From Akkermansiaceae bacterium (GTDB lineage: Bacteria > Verrucomicrobiota > Verrucomicrobiia > Verrucomicrobiales > Akkermansiaceae): 5,755 nt of DNA. The DNA lies in contig JARFRT010000560.1 in the NCBI GenBank assembly GCA_029287105.1, positions 1-5,755 on the forward strand. Direction: 5' to 3'. The notes below the pieces were generated by a model, which saw only the letters and a program-made list of their open reading frames with translations, was not told the origin of the DNA and did not search any database. Of the stretch, positions 1 to 5,755 are shown piece by piece (within the stretch, counting starts at the first letter, position 1; each line of letters starts with the position of its first letter). A program made the position numbers and the translations under genes.

Positions 1-1359
1 CCGCAGGGAGTTGTCACCACCTTGGCCGGCTCAGGCACGGCAGACTACGGGAATGGAACGGGTAGCAGCGCCCGCTTCAGCTCACCTGAGGGGCTGGCCA
101 TCGATGCGCTTGGTAACATCTATGTGTCCGATACCGCTAACCACGTGATCCGTAAGGTGACTCAGGGCGGAGACGTCACTACCGTTGCTGGCATCCCCGA
201 GGTTGCCGGCTCCAATGATGGTATCAGCACAGGTGCCCGTTTCAGATCTCCCGAGGGACTGGCCATCGATACGAATGGGAACCTCTATGTGGCCGATACC
301 GCTAACCATGTCATCCGTAAGATGGATCAGGGCGGAGAGGTCACTACCTTTGCGGGTGTGTCCGAGGTTGCTGGCTCTAACGATGGTGCCAGCACCAGTG
401 CCCGTTTCAGCGGTCCCACCGCCTTGGTTATTGACGCTGACGGTAACCTCTACTGCGCCGATAGTGGCAACAATGTTATTCGTAAGATCACTCCGGAAGG
501 GGACGTCAGCACTTTCGCCACTGGGTTCAATAATCCTGGAGGACTGGCCTTCGATGCGGATGGAGACCTATACGTTGCCGATACCGGCAACCACAGGATC
601 TGCCGGATTACACCCGGTGGTCAGGTTTTCACAGTCACCGGCACCGCTGCCGCCGGATATGTGGACACCATAGATGGTGACCCGCAGTTTGCCCAGCCCA
701 GCGGCTTGGCCATCGATGCCGGGGGCGAGATCTATGTTGCTGATATCGACAACCACGCCATCCGCAAGCTTTCCTCGACGACGGTTCGCACGCAAGTCGT
801 CAGTAACCTGCTAGAAACTACAGAGAATCCGGAATTTTCCCCAGTGTCCCTATTTGTGACCGGGCTTAACCCTCACGGGATATACTACTTGCGGGTAGTC
901 GCTACCAATGCGGGCGGCTCCACCAGTGAGATCATCCCCTTCACCTATCGAGTTCCCACACCGTTATTCGCGGAGTGGCAGGCCGTTTATTTCGGAACGG
1001 ATTCAACGAATTCTGCCATCGCCGGGGCCAGCGCCAACCCGTCCCGCGATGGGGTTTCCAATCTGCTGAAATACGCTCTAAGTCTCGATCCGCATGTGGC
1101 AACGCCCGAAGGGTTACCTGCGATGACGCTTGGAGCGGGACTGCTGACTATGACCCACACCGAGGTTATTGCCGCTACCGACCTGACATACGTGGTGGAG
1201 TGTTCCACGAACCTCGTCGACTGGACTCCTGTCGACTCCAACACCCAGCAGGAAATCGCCGGTTCCAATAATGGTATCGACCTGCAGGTTCTGACTACCA
1301 TCACGGCGGCACCAAACGAACCGCGTAAATTCCTCCGCTTAAGCGTCATCCTTGAGTAG
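1..1359 (+). CDS. NHL-repeat beta-propeller protein with Fn3-like segment and verrucomicrobial-type C-terminal module (5' partial)
   Basis: The frame is open from the first base, so the N-terminus lies outside the window; 452 residues are visible. A TTG at 22 could serve as a start but falls inside a repeat and is not credible. Residues 1-259 are NHL repeats, with the recurring pattern GLAID-x-x-GN-hydrophobic-YVADT-x-NH-x-IRK, which fold as blades of a beta-propeller usually used for protein, glycan or ligand binding. Residues about 261-319 resemble the second half of a fibronectin type III domain (VTGLNPHGIYYLRVVATNAGG). Residues about 320-452 contain DGVSNLLKYALSLDP, an acidic, possibly calcium-binding segment, then YVVECSTNLVDWTPV and a terminal FLRLSV, a style common in exported Verrucomicrobiota proteins. 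No catalytic motif, membrane anchor or PEP-CTERM signal is seen. Export is inferred from architecture because the signal peptide is off-window. The next gene starts 60 bases downstream on the same strand with no obvious terminator between them. Confidence 0.9.
   Translation, partial: PQGVVTTLAGSGTADYGNGTGSSARFSSPEGLAIDALGNIYVSDTANHVIRKVTQGGDVTTVAGIPEVAGSNDGISTGARFRSPEGLAIDTNGNLYVADTANHVIRKMDQGGEVTTFAGVSEVAGSNDGASTSARFSGPTALVIDADGNLYCADSGNNVIRKITPEGDVSTFATGFNNPGGLAFDADGDLYVADTGNHRICRITPGGQVFTVTGTAAAGYVDTIDGDPQFAQPSGLAIDAGGEIYVADIDNHAIRKLSSTTVRTQVVSNLLETTENPEFSPVSLFVTGLNPHGIYYLRVVATNAGGSTSEIIPFTYRVPTPLFAEWQAVYFGTDSTNSAIAGASANPSRDGVSNLLKYALSLDPHVATPEGLPAMTLGAGLLTMTHTEVIAATDLTYVVECSTNLVDWTPVDSNTQQEIAGSNNGIDLQVLTTITAAPNEPRKFLRLSVILE
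70..777 (+). repeat. Tandem NHL-repeat coding units
   Basis: Five in-frame units are visible, each beginning near an ARF or F residue: 70-234 (55 codons), 235-399 (55 codons), 400-525 (42 codons), 526-687 (54 codons) and 688-777 (about 30 codons, last blade incomplete). Bases 1-69 are the tail of an earlier unit (VVTTLAGSGTADYGNGTG). Units 1 and 2 are close at DNA level: over the 78-base stretches starting at the NIYVSDT and NLYVADT codons I count 11 mismatches, four of them silent. Unit 3 lacks the glycine/asparagine-rich linker (VAGSNDG) that ends units 1 and 2. Five visible units plus one cut off suggest a six-bladed or larger propeller. Confidence 0.85.
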
Positions 1360-1394
1360 CCCTGATATTGTCAACGATTCCCAATTTTAATTCC

Positions 1395-1418
1395 AATCCC
1401 AATCCCAATCCCAATCCC
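1395..1418 (+). repeat. Four tandem AATCCC hexamers abutting the start codon at 1420
   Basis: Four perfect AATCCC copies fill 1395-1418, preceded by an imperfect copy (AATTCC, 1389-1394) and by a related ATTCCCAATTTT stretch just upstream. A single G at 1419 separates the array from the ATG. The array occupies the whole zone where a Shine-Dalgarno sequence would be expected, and it is not purine-rich, so it cannot pair with the 16S rRNA tail in the usual way. Copy-number changes would alter leader length by six bases without touching the coding frame. It may be a simple slippage-prone repeat or a translation-modulating element; the sequence does not decide. Confidence 0.85.
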
Positions 1419-1419
1419 G

Positions 1420-3495
1420 ATGAAAAATCCGTTCCTACTCTGCCCGCTGCCAGTTGCCGCGGTTCTCCTGACTGGCCTCATGCTCTCAGCCGGTTCCGCG
1501 TCTGCACAGGCCGCTGTCACTCAGGAGGTTGCCCTCCAGGCGGGATGGAACGCCGTCTGGCTTGAAGTCGAGCCTGTCTATCCCGAGGGGCACGTGAAAG
1601 CTGGCCAAACCATGGCTGCCGAAGACCTTTTCACGGATCCTGCCGTGCTCTCAGTCGCCACACCTAAAGCACTTGCCGGCACCTCGGAATTTTTCGCCAG
1701 CGATGCTGATAACACCACCAGCACGAATCTTGGTGGGTCCATCGGTACTTTCAATCAGAATGAATGGCAGCAGTGGAAGCGCTCTGACCCTGCAACGGCT
1801 GACTCCATCCCCGCCATAAGCGGTAACCGTCCTTACTTGATTGAGGCAGCCAGTGCCATCGGCATCACCGTTAGTGGTAAGGTGAAGTTCTTCCGCCCTA
1901 CCTGGATACCAGACCGTTACAATCTCATCGGCTTTGGCTTCGAAGGGGGGGCACCCACTTTCGCCGAATTTTTTGGCGCATCGGGTAACCGGCACACCAC
2001 CGATAAGATTTATCGCATGAATACTGCCGGTAACTGGCAAGGTGTCGCTGCCAGTGATCCGATGAAATCCGGCGAGGCCTACTGGGTCTTCGCCAACGGC
2101 CCCTCCAATTACATGGGGCCAGTCGCCGTGGACTTCGATCTTTCCATCATCGGAAGACTCGATTTCGGCGGTCCTGGTGACGCCGTGGCGGTCAATACCG
2201 GCATCGTCGGCACCTCAGTGAATCTCGATCTCAAGGAGCTTGTTTTCACCAATCTCGGCGGAATTGCCGTTGAACCAGGTCTCGACCTCATAGCCGCCGA
2301 TTCCGAACCTGGCAACTTTTCCCTACAGGTGGTAACACCAGTCCCCGCAAGTCTTGCATACGACCCAGGTAACCAGGTTGATGCCTCTCCGGGTCCCGGT
2401 GCTGGCATCCTCGGCCGAACCATTGCCTCGGGCTCATCCGGGGTGATCACCTTGGGCGCCCAGCGCAACTGGGATGGTGGCTTGGCCGCACGCACCAATA
2501 TCTACCGCCTCAATACCGGACTCCACGGTGCCGCCGTCTGGCTGCCGATCAGCGCCCTCCACGGCGATCTCCAGGGGCCCACTGACTTGGTAACCCCGGG
2601 CGCCAGTAGTGCCGGCCTTTGGGTCGGTGAGGTCATCGTCAATGGTGTCACCAGCGCTGTCGAGGACGGTGCCCCGGTGCGCCCCGCAGCTGCGCCCGCA
2701 CCCATGCGCCTTATCCTTCATTCGAATGGTTCTTCGGTGAGCCTGCTTACCCAGGTCACCGTCATGCAGACCAAGACCGCCGATCCTGAGGTCGGCCCGG
2801 AACCGGTGCTGGTCGTTGATTCCGCCCAGATCCCGTTCTTTGAGGGCATCAAGGAACGCAACGGCAAAAAAGTAGGTGTCCGGCTTGAAGCTGTTGCTTA
2901 TGACATGCCGCGCAGCTATGCAGGAGCCGACCAACCCGATCTTCTCGGCGATGCTGATACCCGTGGCGAGCCGACGTTCCTCGCCCTCGATACCCTCGGT
3001 CTTGCAGCCCCGCTTCAAACAGCCCTCGGGACCGACCCCTCCTTGCGCAGCGCCGACCAGAGTACTTTGATTGATAACAGTTCGACGGCTATCGCTACCG
3101 CCACTAATTTGATCCCCGTGCTTCTCCCAGGTTATCTTGAGAGCCGTAACCTACGCCCCCCGAATCTCAAGGAGGCATACCGATTGACCCTGCCCATGGA
3201 GGGTGCCGTCGGTGCCGGCAAGACCGTGCGATCTGCACCCAGCGCCCCGCTCGTCCTCGATCCATTCCACCGCAGCAACCCCTTCCGCCATGCCTTCCAC
3301 CAGAGACATGCGCGCGGCATCAAAATCACGCGCACCATGGAGATCTCGTTCGATGCTGCCGCCAATATCACCGGTCGCCTCCGAGGCACCTATCGCGAGA
3401 CGATTAAAGGTCTCACCAAATCCGACATCCAGCTCACTGGCACCGTGGAAATGCGGCGGGTAAGTGAGGTGACCGCCCTCCAAGGGGCTCAATAG
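1420..3495 (+). CDS. Exported protein of unknown function, 691 residues, with GWN-type N-terminal region and HxxH-containing C-terminal block
   Basis: Complete gene. The ATG at 1420 is chosen because it directly precedes a good signal peptide: Lys2, a hydrophobic stretch at about residues 5-25 and an ASA-QA cleavage site near 29/30. No Shine-Dalgarno is visible; AATCCC repeats fill that position. The mature N-terminus has LQAGWNAVWLEVEP (about 39-52), then NRPYLIEA, YNLIGFGF and a KSGEAYWVF motif at 216-224, a pattern typical of non-catalytic beta-rich domains in which a GW segment pairs with a GEAYWV segment. A middle region has AGLWVGEVIVNGV from 398 and MRLILHSNG from 429. The C-terminal block has LDPFHRSNPFRHAFHQRHARG (613-633), then a TRTMEISF strand, GRLRGTYRETIKGL and a final EMRRVS. 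From memory, similar blocks occur in other verrucomicrobial exported proteins, but I know no named family or function. The clustered histidines (617, 624, 627, 630) could bind metal, but no hydrolase motif was identified. Likely co-transcribed with its neighbours. Confidence 0.9.
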   Translation: MKNPFLLCPLPVAAVLLTGLMLSAGSASAQAAVTQEVALQAGWNAVWLEVEPVYPEGHVKAGQTMAAEDLFTDPAVLSVATPKALAGTSEFFASDADNTTSTNLGGSIGTFNQNEWQQWKRSDPATADSIPAISGNRPYLIEAASAIGITVSGKVKFFRPTWIPDRYNLIGFGFEGGAPTFAEFFGASGNRHTTDKIYRMNTAGNWQGVAASDPMKSGEAYWVFANGPSNYMGPVAVDFDLSIIGRLDFGGPGDAVAVNTGIVGTSVNLDLKELVFTNLGGIAVEPGLDLIAADSEPGNFSLQVVTPVPASLAYDPGNQVDASPGPGAGILGRTIASGSSGVITLGAQRNWDGGLAARTNIYRLNTGLHGAAVWLPISALHGDLQGPTDLVTPGASSAGLWVGEVIVNGVTSAVEDGAPVRPAAAPAPMRLILHSNGSSVSLLTQVTVMQTKTADPEVGPEPVLVVDSAQIPFFEGIKERNGKKVGVRLEAVAYDMPRSYAGADQPDLLGDADTRGEPTFLALDTLGLAAPLQTALGTDPSLRSADQSTLIDNSSTAIATATNLIPVLLPGYLESRNLRPPNLKEAYRLTLPMEGAVGAGKTVRSAPSAPLVLDPFHRSNPFRHAFHQRHARGIKITRTMEISFDAAANITGRLRGTYRETIKGLTKSDIQLTGTVEMRRVSEVTALQGAQ

Positions 3496-3551
3496 GCATT
3501 CCCACACCCATGACTCTTCAAGATTCTATTCCCTTTAAAATACTGACCACC

Positions 3552-5755
3552 ATGAAATATTCTACTTTGAAACGAACCCTGGCAGTGATTGCGGCAGGCT
3601 TCACCCTTGCCATCTCCGCACACCAGGCAAACGCTCAGGCCCAGATCGCGTTAACAGCTAATACTTCCACTGATTTTGGCGACGTCATAGAAGCCGGGAC
3701 CGCTAGTATTGAGAGGACGTTCACCGTCACTAACGCTGGAGATGCCGTGTTGGTCATTAGCAATCAAACACTTTCAGGCGATTTTGCTTTTGTCACAACA
3801 CCCGCTGCCACCGTGGCCGCAAATGGTGGAACTACGCAGTTCAGAGTAAAATTCGACCCTACAGCACTCAATACACGAACCGGTACACTTACGGTTCTAA
3901 GCCCGACAGGAAACAGGTCACTACCCTTGACTGGGCAGGGTACGCGTGTGAATATTACCGTGAATAATGCTGGGGAGGGTGTTGATTATGGCCTGAATAC
4001 CGTTGATCTTGGCATAACTCCCAATGTGCTCACGACCCGTTCCCTCACTATCCGAAATCCTTTTGCAAACAGGACCTTGGTCATCAACGATGTCACGACT
4101 TCAGGTTCGGATTTCACAATCCTCTCATCTCCAGGTTCGGTGACGGCAGGAGACAGTGGAACGTTAACGGTCCAGTTCAACCCGACGTCACGAGGATCCA
4201 AAACCGAGACCGTCACCATCACCAGCAATGCGGAATCCCCCAAGAATGTCTTCACCTTCACTGTTACGGGGTTGGCCACGGCACCCGAAATTGAAGTGAG
4301 CCAGGCCACTGTTGTAAATCATACTAATACTATATCGTTTAGCAATAATGTGTATGTTGGCGGGTCAGATACTCTCGAATTTACGATCCGAAACACCGGC
4401 GACTCCGACCTGACAAACTTGGCTGTCACGGTGCCGGTGGGCACTGATTACACCTTGGTCGGTGCCCCCGCTGGCACGGTTGGCTTTGTGGCCCCGAACG
4501 ATACCACAACCTTCCGGATCCAATTTGAGCCCACTTCAATTGGCGATAAAACTACGACAATCTCAATATCTAATAACGATCCGGATGGTGGTGAATCACC
4601 ATTCGAACTCATGCTCACTGGAGAAGGTGTTGTCCTGCCAGGGGATTCTGATGCCTTTGGTTACAGATGGGAGCCAGTGCAACCGACCACTGTCGAGCTC
4701 GATAAAAATGATGCCGACGTTACCGCTCCTACCGATCTGAACCTGAAGCTGGATCAGTCCCAATCCATCAATATCGGTTTTGAGTTCATGTTCTATGATA
4801 ATGTTTACACCTCTCTTGATGCTTCCACGAGTGGATTGATCTCATTCGGCAATCAGCCCAACGCGGCTGATTACACGCCTTCAGACACTATTCCCACAAC
4901 GGCTGATACGGAAAATTTCATCGCGGCGTACTGGACGGATTTGGATCCAAGATCAGCGGGTGATATTCTCTATGCTACGAGGGGTACAGCTCCAAATCGT
5001 GTATTCATCATTGAGTACAAGAATATCCCAGAATATGGAAACACTGATGATACATTGAGTTTTCAAGTCGTGCTTCACGAAGGCTCGGGGACAATCGAAG
5101 TTCATCACAAGCAAAGGTCCGCGGGTTTTAACACAGCCGACACCATAAGCGGCATAGAGAATGCTGCTGGGAACATAGGACTCGAAGTTCCCATAACCTA
5201 CTTCAGCGCTGCCCCGAAATCGATGCGGTATATACGCCCCGCTATAGTGACCGTAGTAAGCGAAGCTATAAACCCCCTTGATGGCACCGTGATAGAGGTT
5301 GGTACAAATAATTCATTAGATTTTAATACCGAGAACGATTTGAACCCCCCTAACGGAATTATTAATCCCAAGCCGCAATTCGGATCATCCGTTGAATTCG
5401 AGGCTCCGAAGTATATCTATTTCGACAGGAACTTTACCGAATTGACGGATATTGGCAATGCGGACGCCAGCGACGCTAATAATGCATGGTACCGGCTCGT
5501 CAACGATGGGTATTCAGTGGAAGCTGGTGGGATCGAGCTAGAGCGCGGCGATAAAAGCAATTACACCTTCAAGCTGGATAGTGACATCAAAGTTGTTTGG
5601 AACTGGCGGCTCGAATACGCGGTGATTGTCGAGTCAGCAACGAATATTCCCGGTTTCGCTAGCCCGGACCCAGGCGGATTTGGAAGTCCGGTTTCCCGCT
5701 GGGGAAGTAACGATGAGGAAGGAATCGGCCGAGTATGGGCTGTCTCTTATACACA
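3552..5755 (+). CDS. Large exported protein with three choice-of-anchor-D-type repeats and a nidogen-like domain (3' partial)
   Basis: The frame stays open to the window end, giving 734 codons, of which about 729 are genuine because 5740-5755 is probably adapter. ATG at 3552 gives a clean signal peptide: Lys2, Lys7 and Arg8, a hydrophobic core at about 10-23 and an ANA-QA cleavage site near 28/29. An in-frame ATG at 3510 would add 14 residues (MTLQDSIPFKILTT) ahead of it and is less likely; neither start has a Shine-Dalgarno. Residues about 32-131, 132-242 and 245-359 are three beta-sandwich repeats of choice-of-anchor-D/ASH type, each with a F-x-V-x-N or F-x-I-R-N strand, a VQFNPTS- or IQFEPTS-like strand and a closing LTGxG or VTGL. 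Residues about 369-555 resemble a nidogen-like domain: GFEFMFYDNVYTS, IAAYWTDLDP, FIIEYKNIPEYG, GTIEVHH and SGIEN. Residues 559 onward are unassigned, with an aromatic VVWNWRLEYAVIVESAT stretch. This suggests a surface adhesin or scaffold; no enzyme motif is seen. The coding sequence is visibly more AT-rich than the upstream gene. Confidence 0.88.
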   Translation, partial: MKYSTLKRTLAVIAAGFTLAISAHQANAQAQIALTANTSTDFGDVIEAGTASIERTFTVTNAGDAVLVISNQTLSGDFAFVTTPAATVAANGGTTQFRVKFDPTALNTRTGTLTVLSPTGNRSLPLTGQGTRVNITVNNAGEGVDYGLNTVDLGITPNVLTTRSLTIRNPFANRTLVINDVTTSGSDFTILSSPGSVTAGDSGTLTVQFNPTSRGSKTETVTITSNAESPKNVFTFTVTGLATAPEIEVSQATVVNHTNTISFSNNVYVGGSDTLEFTIRNTGDSDLTNLAVTVPVGTDYTLVGAPAGTVGFVAPNDTTTFRIQFEPTSIGDKTTTISISNNDPDGGESPFELMLTGEGVVLPGDSDAFGYRWEPVQPTTVELDKNDADVTAPTDLNLKLDQSQSINIGFEFMFYDNVYTSLDASTSGLISFGNQPNAADYTPSDTIPTTADTENFIAAYWTDLDPRSAGDILYATRGTAPNRVFIIEYKNIPEYGNTDDTLSFQVVLHEGSGTIEVHHKQRSAGFNTADTISGIENAAGNIGLEVPITYFSAAPKSMRYIRPAIVTVVSEAINPLDGTVIEVGTNNSLDFNTENDLNPPNGIINPKPQFGSSVEFEAPKYIYFDRNFTELTDIGNADASDANNAWYRLVNDGYSVEAGGIELERGDKSNYTFKLDSDIKVVWNWRLEYAVIVESATNIPGFASPDPGGFGSPVSRWGSNDEEGIGRVWAVSYT
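5740..5755. other. Probable untrimmed Nextera transposase adapter at the sequence end
   Basis: The final 16 bases, CTGTCTCTTATACACA, equal the first 16 bases of the 19-base Nextera mosaic-end read-through sequence CTGTCTCTTATACACATCT. A chance exact match placed exactly at the terminus is very unlikely. Genuine sequence therefore probably ends at 5739, and the residues translated after Trp729 of the last gene (A-V-S-Y-T) are artificial. Confidence 0.93.

Noticed and set aside
1336..1345. Perfect palindrome CGCTTAAGCG near the end of the NHL gene, considered as a terminator stem
   Set aside because: It has no loop and no T-run after it, lies within coding sequence and is short enough to arise by chance.
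1524..1547. AGGAGG followed by an ATG at 1545, resembling a strong ribosome binding site and start
   Set aside because: The ATG is out of frame with the gene and its frame stops after six codons; AGGAGG is explained by the Gln-Glu-Val codons of the real protein.
1368..1565. Short plus-strand frame encoding an NPNPNPNP run through the hexamer array
   Set aside because: The Asn-Pro repeat is simply the AATCCC array translated; the frame starts at TTG without a ribosome site, overlaps the signal peptide of the real gene and ends without domain content.
1945..1951. Run of seven G residues as a possible frameshift or phase-variation tract
   Set aside because: The frame is intact across it, seven G in a GC-rich gene is not exceptional, and no alternative-frame product is evident.
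1651..3018. Several long antisense open frames opposite the 691-residue protein (1651-2040, 2109-2498, 2434-3018)
   Set aside because: They lie wholly within a GC-rich coding gene, overlap one another, lack recognisable domains or signal peptides, and are expected by-products of its codon pattern.
3986..4309. Antisense open frame opposite the third gene
   Set aside because: It overlaps clear choice-of-anchor-D coding sequence on the plus strand and shows no domain or start signal of its own.

Overview
The window reads as a fragment of a bacterial genome, most likely from the phylum Verrucomicrobiota. The main clue is the C-terminal module of the first gene: an acidic 'DGVSNLLKYALSLDP' segment followed by 'YVVECSTNLVDWTPV' and a final 'FLRLSV'. 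This type of ending is common in large exported verrucomicrobial proteins. The second gene carries blocks that also recall verrucomicrobial exported proteins. Assignment to phylum is an inference from protein style; no rRNA or marker gene is present.

Layout, all on the plus strand: (1) positions 1-1359, the 3' part of a gene for an NHL-repeat (beta-propeller) protein with a short fibronectin-III-like segment and the verrucomicrobial C-terminal module, cut off at its 5' end; (2) a 60-base gap holding four perfect AATCCC copies that stop one base before the next start codon; (3) positions 1420-3495, a complete 691-residue exported protein of unknown function; (4) a 56-base gap; (5) positions 3552-5755, the start of a large exported protein with three choice-of-anchor-D type beta-sandwich repeats, a nidogen-like domain and an unassigned C-terminal region, still open at the window end. 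No tRNA, rRNA, CRISPR array, insertion sequence or convincing terminator was seen.

The two gaps are short and contain no visible terminator, so the three genes may be co-transcribed. Both complete N-termini carry signal peptides, and all three products are built from adhesion or scaffold-type folds, with no recognisable catalytic domain. The simplest reading is a cell-surface or secreted protein locus; its function cannot be determined from sequence alone.

The last 16 bases (5740-5755) match the Illumina Nextera transposase end sequence. They are very probably untrimmed adapter, so the genuine sequence ends at about 5739 and the last few residues of the third protein are artificial.
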